From Ooceraea biroi (taxonomy: Eukaryota; Arthropoda; Insecta; Hymenoptera; Formicidae), in assembly GCF_003672135.1 (NCBI RefSeq), contig NC_039512.1, forward strand, positions 13,966,874-14,030,873: 64,000 bases of DNA, given 5' to 3'. Within the stretch, counting starts at the first letter, position 1; the number at the start of each line of letters is the position of its first letter. Positions 42,791 to 54,142 of the stretch are shown piece by piece. A model generated the notes under the pieces. That model had not been told where the DNA came from. It did no database searches and saw only the letters and a program-made list of their open reading frames with translations. The position numbers and the translations under genes are program-made.

Positions 42791-44126
42791 TAGAACCGAA
42801 GACGTCTGAAGAGGAATTATTTCCAATTAAAGACACAAAAAAAGGAAGAATTGTAAGAGACAAAAATTTCCTCAGGTGGCAAACCAACCTGAATCAGAAA
42901 ACATACGGAAAAAGCCAAAATTGTTTGATAATTTCCTAAAAGAAAATAACTTGGAGAGGGCATCTACTTCAAATCAAAGTAATTTTATCAGAGTTAGGCA
43001 CAATCGATTACTTTTGTAATCAATTACTTAATTTCTGTAATCTTAATTACAAAGTAATCGATTATTTTGGTAATCAGGATTATTGGTAATAAAATAGTTA
43101 CTAATCAAGCGCTTCAAGGTGACATCTGACTTCGATGTCGTTGATATTGATATTTATAAAAAGCATTTCATCTCTTATTTTTTCTAAAATTGTATATTTG
43201 TCTTGCATAATATGTATATAGAGCCGGAGACGTCTGAAGAGGAATTATTTCAAACATACACAAAAAAAAAGAATTATAAGAAACAAAAATTTCCTGTGGC
43301 AAACCAACCTGAATCAGAAAACATGTTACAAGAAACAATAGAATGTAATAAAGAAAATTACGGTATATTTAAAATTACGGTAGGTAAATGATACGCGTCC
43401 GGTCTCGCGCTCCGCTTATACTTGACGCGAGACACTACCGTGTCTCTTAATTATAGAATTTATATTTTCTTCGAAAGATCTTGTTCACATTTATCTGATT
43501 ATTTTAGAAAGTGAGATGGCACTACTTGATGTTGAGCAGAATAAAAATAACTCACTGTCGAAAACATCTTCACGTACATTAAATAATATTCAAGTACAAA
43601 ATACAAGTAATTTAAGTAAGTTTATGTCATCTTGATAAAAGATAAAAGTATTGCTAAGCAAACAATAATATAAAAGACAAATTAATCAATTTAATATACA
43701 TTGAAGGAAAAAGCGTTTGAATTAATGACTTTGCTTGAACGAACAAAACACTAGCACCATATCGGGGCAGTAGAGTCAATGCCGAATTTGCTATAAATGT
43801 TTCTTTACTGCATTGAGGAAAATGTAAATATATATAATCCAAATTTCTAGTTTTACAAACACTAGCTACAGACGTTGTAGGCATTAAGTGCGACTTGAGA
43901 TTTATTAAAAGCCAACTAAACAAACTTTGTAATGGGTTGATGCAAGTACAAGAAGCTTCAGTTTGCAACCCAAATATGTTTTTAGAAAATTATATTTCTT
44001 TGCCCATTAGAAATTTTGCAACATTTGTAAGTTTCGATGAAAGACTGAAAAGTGATGAAACGTTACGAGTACATGTGGTAAGCAAAATGTAAATGTTTAT
44101 ATTTTCAAGGATAAAGAATTAAATAT

Positions 44127-45615
44127 CAGGGTGTTTCTAAAAGGTCTGGTCAAACTTTAACCACAGATGCTACGTATCAAAACAAAGCAAAATGTCCATA
44201 TAAACATGGGTCCGGAAATGCTCCCCTTCTGAGATAACACAAGATAAAGTCACTTCATAGGCTTCTTTGGCTCAATTACTGTAGTAATGTTTTTTTTGTT
44301 TCGTCGCGGAGAAAACCTGCGCCAGGTTCGATCCCGGCCTTGGGGGAGCGGGGGATATGGGGATTTTTACTACTCTAAGAATCGGGGAGTGACGCCCAGT
44401 TGCGCACAGAATAAATCGGACACAACAGATTTAGTGAATCGGACACGGACCCAATAAGAAACGGACACAGTGATAATCGTACACAACGCTAATCGGACAC
44501 AGTGGCAATCGGACACAGTGCCAATTGCGTACAGTAGGAAACGAACACACAGTGGTTGCAATCGGACACAGTAGGAAACGAACACACGATGGTTGCAAAC
44601 GGACACAGTAGGAATAGGACACATGTTCCGTGACAGTTTTCCTAACCTGGAAATGTTACTTGTAAGGACTTTTCTATTTCTATTTCTTTATATGGCGTAG
44701 CGATGCTACCATGCTTACTTTGCGCATACGTGCGATATTTAATAAATTTAGAAAGCATATGCTGAAAGTATATGAAGCGAGGTTCTACGCAAAGCAAAGT
44801 TCTACATTGTAACTTCCACGCAGTACTTTTGGTCACCCCAAAGTTTTTTTATTTTTTTTATGAGGAGACGGGCTTCGCCCGTCACCTAGTACTCTTCCAC
44901 CCAAGCATATACTTTCCTAGTATAAAAAATTAATAATATTAAAGAAAGTTTATACTGGGAAAGTATCCACACTGTATCCACGCATGTACTTTGCAAGACA
45001 AAGCAATGTTTACTCTACATCTAATTTTGACTCTTCCTTATTAGAATGAAACTGTCACGGAACATGTGTCCGTTTCCTACTGTGTCCGTTTGCAAACATC
45101 GTGTGTCCGTTTCCTACTGTGTCCGATTGCAACCACCGTGTGTCCATTTCCTATTGTGTCCGATTGCAACCACTGTGTGTTCGTTTCCTACTGTGCGCAA
45201 TTGGCACTGTGTCCGATTGACAATGTGTCCGATTGCCACTGTGTCCGATTAGCGTTGTGTACGATTATCACTGTGTCCGTTTCTTATTGGGTCCGTGTCC
45301 GATTCACTAAATCTGTTGTGTCCGATTTATTCTGTGCGCAACTGGGCGTCATTCCCCGATTCTTAGAGTGGTAAAAATCCCCATATCCCCCGCTCCCCCA
45401 AGGCCGGGATCGAACCTGGCGCAGGTTTTCTCCGCGACGAAACAAAAAAAAACATTACTACAGTAATTGAGCCAAAGAAGCCTATGAAGTGACTTTATCT
45501 TGTGTTATCTCAGAAGGGAAGCATTTCCGGACCCATATTTATATGGACATTTTGCTTTGTTTTGATACGTAGCATCTGTGGTTAAAGTTTGACCAGACCT
45601 TTTAGAAACACCCTG
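44127..45615. mobile_element. Palindromic TA element without a gene
   Basis: The termini are CAGGGTGTTTCTAAAAGGTC and its complement. TA follows at 45616-45617, and AT stands at the left, so the duplication is imperfect. The ~510-bp arms each carry a GTGTCCGATT/GTGTCCGTTTCC minisatellite (44400-44635 and 45060-45345) and the tRNA T-arm-like GGTTCGATCCCGG (44327, and inverted at 45400). The ~400-bp centre has no gene. It lies in an intron of the DUF4806-like gene. Confidence 0.88.
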
Positions 45616-46759
45616 TATATATATATTATCATACATGTTCTAATAAAAGTTTTTTATACTTGTAATGTAACATTTTAAATTATTTACAGAATAGCATGCT
45701 CAAAATTTGTTTGGATAAAAATCAAGTTGTTAGTAAATCTTTAGTTAATATGCTAAAAAAGTTTATTACAGCAGAAGTTGCTATGAAATTTACAAGTTCG
45801 AAAAAAGTATGTAATAAGTTTATTATGTGCAATACGGCCTTCTTCAATTGCATTAAAGGTTCGAATGCTTAAATATTTTGTTCTTGACATATTATAAACT
45901 ATATTTTATTACATTTATAATTCTATTGATTTATTTGTTTATATACAGAAACTTTTCTTTTCATATTATAGATGTGATACTACTAAACACAGCTAATACG
46001 AATAAATCTGTATCTGAGAAAGAGATTATAAGTGCTTTCGGGAAGGTTTTGTCCAATTCTCGAGATTGGGATGGTGTAAGAAGACATAACAATATTGTAA
46101 AGTCATCTACTCGTTGTCAGGATTTGAGGAGTACTGAAAGTAATACAACAACACAAACATTGTTCTTCGTCAATGACAACGACCAATTAGAGTTTGTCAA
46201 GACTGAAAATAACGATGACTTGGATGACTCAGAAGAGTCACAATCCTTTCCTTGCTTACTTGTACATAGAAGATTCTTCCAAATAAAGTGTTTTAAAGAC
46301 AAAGTTGCAGCTTTTATAACTTATAATTACAATCAGAATAAGATTAATAAGAGTCATAGTACAGAAAATTTTTGATATATTCTATATGCTAATTTCAGTG
46401 CAATATATATTGCGCATCAAAGATTTCCTGTACTACGATTTTCATTAATAGTAAAATTAATCTTAAAATTGTGCAACAAGAAAGCAGCCACAAAATATGA
46501 ATTTTACTAAGCCAAAACTGCCCATTTTATGAGCAGTAAACTTGCTTAGTAATAGGTTGAATAGTTTCTTTGTCTAGTTTTTGTTCAGTTTTTATTCAGT
46601 AAATGAGTTCAGATTTTGTGCATCTTTTGTGGCCAGTAACTGTAGGAAAAACGTTACATCTTGATCGGGATCCCAACAGTTTTACTTGTCAATTACTGGG
46701 CAGAATGTAACAAAACTGTTCAATAACTGCTAAAAAAATGCACGAAATTTCTACCAGGG

Positions 46760-46866
46760 AAAACTCTATATTCTTTTATTACAGCGAGAGAGCGCGACGA
46801 AGACGAGACGCTATCGCTTTTCCGCCCTGTAAATACTCCAATTTTCACTTTCATCTCGGCAACCAC
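46760..46866. repeat. ~190-bp satellite array, segment 3
   Basis: Resumes with AAACTCTATATTCTTTTATT and ends at CATCTCGGCAACCA. That is the same point in the monomer where the EnSpm-like element is inserted at 22109. Confidence 0.85.
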
Positions 46867-46867
46867 A

Positions 46868-47120
46868 CCGAAAAAAAGTGAGGTGCTTATTTTTCGCCAG
46901 TGATGAATACAAACAAGAGATAAATAACGACCAATAACTGGCAATTAATTGAATTTATTAAATCACAACGTTTCGGTCATACTTCTGACCTTTATCAAGT
47001 GAACATGTAAGGAGACGGCGTTATAAGTTGTTTTCTATCCGCAGTTCGCTCTCTACCGCTGGACTGTCTATCTCGCGTTTTTCAATGTTCTCGTGCGTTT
47101 TACTTTTTTGGTTTTATACC
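46868..47120 (-). other. Penelope-like 3' segment with degenerate hammerhead core
   Basis: On the minus strand, TATAAAA (47112-47118) is followed by TTGATAA (46995-47001 region), a GGTC...GACC stem and GAAAC (47001 down to 46964). The layout resembles the hammerhead ribozymes known from Penelope-like elements, but two core positions differ from CTGATGA. No reverse transcriptase remains. Confidence 0.35.
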
Positions 47121-47361
47121 CAGGGGAGGTTTACAAAAATTGGCGCCCTAGACCTGATGAAATTAGCGCCCCTCCTCCCCCCATATAATGGTCGAAAAAA
47201 ACATAAGACAAATTTCATACTTTTTATATTTAAAAAATAATATAATAAAACTACACATATATACATACTAAATGTGTATACTACCTATATTATGTTTAAT
47301 ATATAGTATATACTATATATTAAACATAATACATAATATTATATATATATATATATATATG

Positions 47362-48655
47362 CAGGGTGCGCGCGATAAATTGGCAATAACTTTGTATCTC
47401 CTTATTTCACGTGTTTCTTAATAATTTTGAAAAACCATGTTTCTAAGGTTATGATGTAACATCATACTTTTCAGATATAAGGGTTAAGTGTTGATAGCAA
47501 TCATCATGTCGAAGGAATACGACGTTAGAGCAACCGTAATTGCTGGACTGCGTGCAGGGCGAACTGCTAAGGAAATTGCGGACTTCAATAACATCTCTTT
47601 ACGTACAGTTTACAACGTGAAGAAGGTGTACGATGCTGATCCTGATGTCGCCACACCAGCAAGGAAAACGCATAAGGTACGCAAGGATCGCACAAATCCA
47701 GATATCGTGCACAGAATCCAGGAGATCATCAATGAAGATCCCGGAAAGTCAATGCGCTCCATAGCAAGAGAACAGCAGATGTCGGATGCAACGGTTCGCA
47801 AGATTATTGCTGAAGATATCAGATACAGATCGTATGTTCTTAGAAGAGGCCAGTTTATGACACAGCAGACAAAGGAAAGGCGCTTTGAAAAAGTAAGGAA
47901 ACTGCTAACAAAATTGAAAAATCCCAAAGAAGCAAAGCCTCTTATTTTCTTCTCCGATGAAAAGAATTTTCAGCAGGACTAGATAGTCAACAGAAGAAAC
48001 AACAGGTGGCTCTGTGAGAATCCTAATGAAGTCCCAATTGTCATGAAAACGAAATTTCCTGCTACAGTGATGGCGTTAGGTGTTGTCAGCAATGAAGGAG
48101 ATATCATGACCCCACATTTTTTTCCACAAGGTTTGAAAGTGAATGCTGATTTACCTTGACGTTTTGAAAGAAGTAGTTGTACCGTGGATGAAGCAAGTCG
48201 CAAATGGACGTCATTTTATCTTCCAACAAGATGGTGCACCAGCACATAACGCCAAAAAGGTGCAAGAATTTCTCAGTGTCAATGTTCCTGAATTCTGGTC
48301 AAAGAAAATCTGGCCGCCTAGCTCACCAGATGCAAATTCTTTAGACTATTATGTATGGAGCATTTGTGAGAGAGAAGTTAATAAACAACCTCATTCCAAT
48401 AAAGAGGCTGTTAAAGCTAAGATTGAAAACATTATGATGTCCATGGATAAAGAAAAGTTAATTAAAGCGTGCTCAAGATTCCGAAGTCGAATCGAGTCTA
48501 TTATTGCAGCAAATGGAGATTTTTTTGAATAATTTAAAAAATAATGACTATGTTTATACATTTACATATAATAATAAATTTATTTCAAAATATAATACTT
48601 TTGTGGTATGTTGTTTATTTTACTAAAATTTTGCCAATTTATCGTGCGCACCCTG
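47362..48655 (+). mobile_element. maT-type (DD37D) Tc1/mariner element
   Basis: The 25-bp termini CAGGGTGCGCGCGATAAATT and its near-perfect complement (one mismatch) bound 1,294 bp. TA follows on the right (48656-48657) and TG stands at the left, a mutated duplication. One plus-strand transposase pseudogene. The flanks are TA-repeat sequence (47323-47360). Confidence 0.9.
47506..48532 (+). pseudogene. maT transposase (DD37D), one stop and one frameshift
   Basis: It starts MSKEYDVRATVIAGLRAG with HTH-like EIADFNNISLRTVYNVKK. The catalytic blocks are FFSDEKNF (first Asp), QQDGAPAHN (second Asp) and SPDANSLDYYVW (third Asp). Thirty-seven residues separate the last two, which defines the DD37D maT group. 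The frame is broken by TAG at 47980-47982 and by a net 1-base shift at about 48150, between VNAD and YLDVLKEV. The C terminus ends ANGDFFE at 48532. Inactive but recognisable over its full ~340 residues. Confidence 0.9.
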
Positions 48656-49650
48656 TATATATATATGGAATGTTTCGCGTCAAGCGGGCCACCTCTCCTT
48701 CCAAAAATTAACACAATGGAAATAAACGTTTGAGGTCTCAAAATATTCGTCTACTTATGTACTTTCAAATGGAACGTGGCCTTTTGAAAAATTCAATATG
48801 GCGGCCTCACTATGGCGCCTGAACTCCGCAAAAGTCACGAATGCTCTTACAACATTTTGGATTACAATACGGAAACTTGACAAATCATTTTGAAAATGAT
48901 TCCTACGAGGTTTTCGAGATCGTTGATTACGAATCTGGAGACAGAATTACAAAATTAAAAATGGTGGATTCAAAATGGCGACCATAAGACCAATGATCCT
49001 TATATAAGTAGTCGACAATCACTCGAATCGGCTTGAAAATGATCTCTAAGGGATTTTCGGGGTCACTGATTACGAATTTGCAGCCTAATTTTCGAAATTT
49101 AAAATGGCGAAATCAATATGGCGATTTTTAACCCAATTTGCCTTCTTACTGATTATTATTGAATTTACTGAGTACGATTCTGCAGACACATGGATTCTTA
49201 ATCCATAAACCATAAACACTGTAACCTTAAACCCATGAACCCTTAACTTTTAAACCCATAAATCTTAAACTTGATTGTAGAATAATGGATTCAGAGTTTA
49301 TGGATTACTGGTTTATGGGTTTAGGCTTTATGAGTGTAATATGGGTTAATGTGTTTCTGGGTTTGTGGGTTAGGATTATATAATTTATTTAAGATAATGA
49401 AAATTGCATAAATGAAATATTATAAGTTATAATATGATTATATGACTTTTTCATAACAGTTTTCATAATATTCGCATAATAGGTAGAAGTAACAACTTTA
49501 ATCGCATTTTTCTCAGCACGATGAAGCTCTAGACTATTTTAGTGGCCGGATTTAGAATCGATACATAAAGTATCATAATTGTTGTGTATATCGAGTCTAA
49601 TACTGTATAGTGAAATAGTGCCGACGACGGCAAATGTCATCGTGTGTGGA
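48656..49650. other. Non-coding with AAAATGGCG repeats and a TTTATGGGTTTA cluster
   Basis: Three imperfect ~140-bp repeats carry ATATGGCGGC or AAAATGGCGA words (48800-48860, 48950-48990, 49100-49130). At 49190-49370, CCATAAA/TTAAACCC words lie opposite TTTATGGGTTTA words, making a loose inverted repeat. No ORF of substance. Confidence 0.5.
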
Positions 49651-50890
49651 CATTCGATCCGCCGCGATATCAGCAATAACAGTATACAATATTTGCAGGG
49701 CATGACATTAGAAAGCACATACTTTTTGGTCGAAAGTATATCTCGTTTCGTTTCCGAGATATCAGCTTTAAAATATCCTGCTTATTTCCGCACGTGAGAG
49801 CAAACGACGCGACGGGAAGAGCCGTCGCGTGTCGAAACACGATCCACCGCAATATCAACAACGAACATACACAATCATTGCACGGCTTTACATGACAAAA
49901 AATATCTTTTTTGATCTACCTTAATATCTCATTTTCTTTCCGAGATATCAGCTTTACAATATGTGCTAATTTCCGCGCGAGAGAGAGAAGAACGGTAAGA
50001 GCCGTCGCATGTCGAAACACCATCCGCCGCAATATTAATAACGAAAACAGGCAATTATTGCAGGGCTTTTCATGACGAAAAACATCCTCTTTTGATCGAA
50101 GTTGATATCTCGTTTCGTTTCCGAGATCTCAGCTATAAAATATTTGCTATTTCCTCCCGAGAGAGAGAGAAGGACGGCAATAGCTGTCACGTGTCGAACC
50201 CTCGAAATACCATCCGCCGCAATATTGAAAACGAAAATATGCTATCATTGCAGGGAATTTCATCACAAAAAATACCCTTTTTGATCGACTGTCATATCAC
50301 GTTTCGTTTCGAGATATCAGCTTTAAATCATTTTGCTTATTTCCGTGCAAGAAAGAGAAGGATGGTAATGATCGTCGCGTGTCGAAACACGATCCGCCGC
50401 AATATCGACAATGAAAATAAACAATTATTACAATACAAAAAATATCATTTTTGATCGGACGTGATATCTCGTTTCGTTTCCGAGATTTCAGCATTACAAT
50501 ATTCCGCTTATTTCCGCTCGTGAGAGCGAACGACGGGAAGAGCCGTCGCGTGTCGAAACACAATCCGCCGCAATATCAACATCGAAAATAAACAATCTTT
50601 GCAGGGCAGTATAGGACAAAGGAACGTGCGAGAGGGAGAAGGAGAATAAACGCTGTCGCGTATTGAAATTCGATACGCCGCGACTTCATAAGCGGAAGTC
50701 GTTAATCCACGCAGAGAATATTTTCAAAAACAATGTCCTTCGTGAACGTGGGCGATATCTAGTTCTGTTTCCGAGATTTCAAACTTAAAGTGCGATGTAC
50801 CGTTTCGTGCGAGAGGAAGAAGGACAATAAACGCTGTCGCGTGTTGAAATTCGATCCGCCGCAACATCATAAGCGGAATATTCTGCACAC
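49650..50890. repeat. Second ~185-bp satellite family, array 1
   Basis: Monomers repeat every ~170-190 bp (TCTCGTTTCG-like markers at 49741, 49927, 50108, 50297 and 50467). Each has the inverted pair GATATCTCG/CGAGATATC, GCGAGAGAGAGAAGG, GCCGTCGCGTGTCGAAACAC and GATCCGCCGCAATATC. Near 50870-50890 the array passes directly into the 190-bp family (GCGGAATATTCTGCACACTC). Confidence 0.85.
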
Positions 50891-52230
50891 TCTGTACTAC
50901 TATGATAACCGATTTAGAATTATACAATGACCGTCTGTTTGTTTATTAAAGCGAGAGAGAGAGCGTCGGAGTCGTGACGCTATCACTTTCTTTTTTAATA
51001 CTCGAATGCATCATTGGCTTTAATCTCGGAAACCACTACAGATATCGACATTATTTAAAAAGCAATATATTCTGCATACTCTTTGCTGATGTGATAGCCG
51101 CATTAGAAGTTTACAAGTAATGTATGTTTGTTTATTAAAGCGAGAGAACGCGTCGAAGTCGTGACGCTATCGCTTTCCCGCCTATTTTATACTCCAATGC
51201 ATTGTTTGGTGAAATCTCGGCAACCAGGAGAGATATCGATGTCATTTAAAACACACAATATTCTGCATAGTCTGTAGTAAAAAGATAGCCTCATTAGAAA
51301 TTTAGGAATACTATATCTTCCTTTACTAAAGCGGGAGAGCGCGTCGAACTCGCGACGCTATCGCTTTCCTTTTTTATACTCGAATGCATCTTTGGCTTTA
51401 ATCTCGGAAACCAGGAGAGGTATCGAGTTCAATCAAGAAGCAAAATATTCTGCATACTCTGTACTACTATGATAACCGCTTTAGAATTATACAATGACCG
51501 TATGCTTCTTTATTAAAGCGAGAGAGCGCGTCGAACTCGCGACGCTATCGCTTTCCTTTTTTATACTCGAATGCATCTTTGGCTTTAATCTCGGAAACCA
51601 GGAGAGGTATCGAGTTCAATCAAGAAGCAAAATATTCTGCATACTCTGTGCTACTATGATAACCGCTTTATAATTATACAATGACTGTATGTTTGTTTAC
51701 TAAAGCGAGAGAGAGCGTCGGAGTCGTGACGCTATCGCTTTCTTGTTTAATACTCGCATGCGTTTTTTGCTTTAATCTCGGCAACCACTACAGATATCGA
51801 CATCATTTAAAAAACAATACATTCTGCATACTCTGTGCTACTATGATAACCGCTTTAGAATTATACAATGACTGTATGTGTGTTTACTAAAGCGAGAGAG
51901 AGCGTCGGAGTCGTGACGCTATCGCTTTCTTTTTTAATACTCGAATGCTTTGGCTTTAATCTCGGAAACCACTAACAGATATCGACATCATTTAAAAAGC
52001 ACAGTATTCTCCATAGTCTGTAGTAAAAAGATAGCCTCGTTAGAATTTTAGGAACACTATATCTTCGTTTACTAAAGCGCGAGAGCGCGTCGAAGTCGTG
52101 ACGCTATCTCTTTCCCGCCTATTTTATACTCCAATGCATTGTTTGGTGAAATCTCGGCAACCAGGAGAGATATCGATGTCATTTAAAACGCATAATATTC
52201 TGCATAGGCTGTAGCAAAATAACTTTATGC
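50890..52230. repeat. ~190-bp satellite array, segment 4
   Basis: Seven monomers with markers TTATTAAA/TTACTAAA at 50943, 51133, 51323, 51510, 51698, 51884 and 52069. Same family as segments 1-3 but closer to each other than to those, with the GCGTCGGAGTCGTGACGC variant. Confidence 0.9.
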
Positions 52231-53085
52231 ATTTGATTGTACATCAGGTTAACTAGACGAACGCATACTTATTTAAATCGCAACTACAATTGTTAGTGCA
52301 TAAGTAATTTGTTTCTAAGCAAAAATTAATATATTTGAAAAATTACAAAAGTTCTTAAATATACGTAAATTATACATTTTGCATGAATGAATTATCATTT
52401 TATCATAACAAACTTTATTATTATTATACATATATATGTAATATGTGACAAAAAAACTGACAAAACAATTTTATGGTATTTTATACTTCCTACAATGAGG
52501 TATTCACAGTTTTCGAAAATGTCAAATTTACGATTTATATTTACAATTTACCCTTACCCTTACCTGTTATTTTGTAAAACAATTTGGTAAAAAAATTAAA
52601 ACCATCAAATGTCAAATCTAACCTTGTATAATACTAGTATGGTAAGCATTAAAATGGATAATAATGCATTTTTTAAAGGAAATATAATGATTACAAAACT
52701 AACTATGATCTTAATAATTATTAAAATTATTACTTTTTATATTTTGTATTTTTATGTTTCTTTGGTATGATATTATACTAACAGTTTTATATTCTCTTTC
52801 CTTTATATTGTATTAAATGAAACTGTTAACTTTATAATTCTTATGATAATCATTTTCTGAAGATAACATTATATGGTAACATCTTGTGTGGGTATATTAA
52901 TATTATATGGTAAGTATCATTGAAAGTTGGTAACTCTGTCGGTAATTGTTATTACAATTGGTAACCTAGTTCCTACTGGTAAGTTAGAAACACGTGATTA
53001 CCCAAGGGTCAATAACTTATCCTAAAATCGGTATTTGGATAACAAGTAAAAAATGAAAAAAATTAATATTTTTGAATATCGTGAG
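52231..53085. other. AT-rich stretch, nothing recognised
   Basis: Short AT-rich frames only. The word TATGGTAA recurs (52637, 52871, 52908) without a clear unit. Confidence 0.4.
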
Positions 53086-53605
53086 ACTTCACACGCGTGA
53101 TGACAATCGATCCGCCGCGATATTGACACGGAAAGTAAACAATCTTTGCACGGCATTATAGTAGAAGCAAATCCTTTTTGATCGAATGTGATATCTCGCT
53201 TCGTTTCCGAGATATCAGCTTTAAAAGATAATGTTTATTTCCGTGCGCGCGCGAGAGAGAGAAGGATGGCAAACGTCGTCGCGTGATGAAAGTTGATCCG
53301 CCTCGATAGCGGTAACGACGAATATATGCAATCTTTGCAGGGCATTACAATGGAAGTAAAATCCTTTTTGTTCCAATGTGATATCTCGCTTCGTTTCCGA
53401 GATATCAGCTTTAAAAGATACTCTTTATTTCCCCGCGAGAGAAAGAGAAGGATGCCAAACGTCGTCGCATGATGAAAATCGATCCGCCGCTATAGTATAA
53501 GCGGAAGTCGTTAATCCACGTTCTTCACGCAGAGAATATTTTCAGAAACAATGTCCTTTTTGAACGGGAGCGATATCTAGTTCCGTTTCCGAGATATGTG
53601 CCTTA
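53085..53605. repeat. Second ~185-bp satellite family, array 2
   Basis: About three monomers with GATATCTCGCTTCGTTTCCG, GAGATATCAGCTTTAAAAGA and GATCCGCCGCGATATTG. Same family as 49650-50890. Confidence 0.85.
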
Positions 53606-53929
53606 TCATCTGTTACTAAATTGTTGTTATTGTCGCTGTTTATTAAATGTAGTAAATTTACCGTCTCTCTCATTTAATGTATAGCATACAGAAAGTGTTA
53701 TATCCTGCGAGTAAATTGTATTTTTGGATATTATTGTTTAGTTCATGATAGAAACCAAGAAAATTTTATTTAAAAATACAGGATCCTCTTTACTATTTAT
53801 TATTGTTACATTTTCGAAAAATTGAATAAAATGTAAATAAATGAAATTTATGTATAATAAAAGATAAAAAGGCGGATTTGTCATGTTTTTATTTCATTTT
53901 TTGTATTTATTTTTATTTCGTCGTCAAAA

Positions 53930-54105
53930 TCGCCAATTCACCAACAAATGTCATCAAAGTATACAAGTGTAGTGAAAGTAGCCAATTGACCGATAACGTT
54001 ATTTTGACGACCGTCGTCAAAGTATCCGATTAACCGGTAAAAATTATGACGACCGTCGTCAAAGTAGCCAATTCTTGCCTAAATTTGTCGTCAAAGTATA
54101 CGATT
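53930..54105. repeat. Short interspersed CGTCAAAGTA repeats
   Basis: CGTCAAAGTA (or close variants) followed by [T/G][A/C]C[G/A]ATT recurs five times. GACGACCGTCGTCAAAGTA occurs twice, 32 bp apart. It lies just downstream of the hAT gene remnant and may be its subterminal region. Confidence 0.5.
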
Positions 54106-54142
54106 GACATATATATATATATTAACGATTTATTGCACAAGT

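Larger units (their letters stand above)
41219..46375 (+). pseudogene. DUF4806-like multi-exon gene of the second CMC transposon
   Basis: Exons read with matching phases: 41219-41492 (donor GTAAGT) and 41564-41770. A third exon is present twice (from 42794 and from ~43219; both read TSEEELF). Then come 43508-43613, 43851-44077 (donor GTAAGC), 45690-45858 and 45972-46375. The N-terminal region reads YTLVEFVSRGRRPL, VVPTFWV-like and EEALDKLARLEKEE. The C-terminal region reads SLPIRNFATFVSFDERL, KKFITAEVAMKF, NTAFFNCI and KEIISAFGKVLSNSRDWDG, which resembles the DUF4806 pattern as I recall it. An in-frame TAG at 41441-41443 and shifts in the third exon break it. Introns carry the 41887-42790 MITE and the 44127-45615 palindrome. 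It is probably the element's accessory protein. Role unknown. Confidence 0.55.
34995..46759 (+). mobile_element. Second CMC transposon, 11.8 kb, CCCTGGTAGAAA termini
   Basis: The left end TCCTGGTAGAAAT and the complement of the right end CCCTGGTAGAAAT match. The flanks TTTTACC-AA and AA-AACTCTATA join to the intact satellite sequence, implying an AA 2-bp duplication. Subterminal words ACTGCCCAGT, CAAAAACTAGA and AAGCAAGTTTACT (or close variants) occur in inverted orientation at both ends (35000-35250 and 46490-46757). Plus-strand genes: CMC transposase (35338-38661) and a DUF4806-like gene (41219-46375). Nested insertions are at 37070-38470, 39108-41097, 41887-42790 and 44127-45615. Confidence 0.82.

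Noticed and set aside
44300..44400. A tRNA gene
   Set aside because: Only the T-arm-like part is present. There is no acceptor stem, D-arm or anticodon arm that could be folded by eye.
44370..45374. Repetitive ORFs rich in CVRFLLCPI-like phrases
   Set aside because: They read through the GTGTCCGATT minisatellite in several frames and in both arms of a palindrome. They have no start context and no conserved domain.
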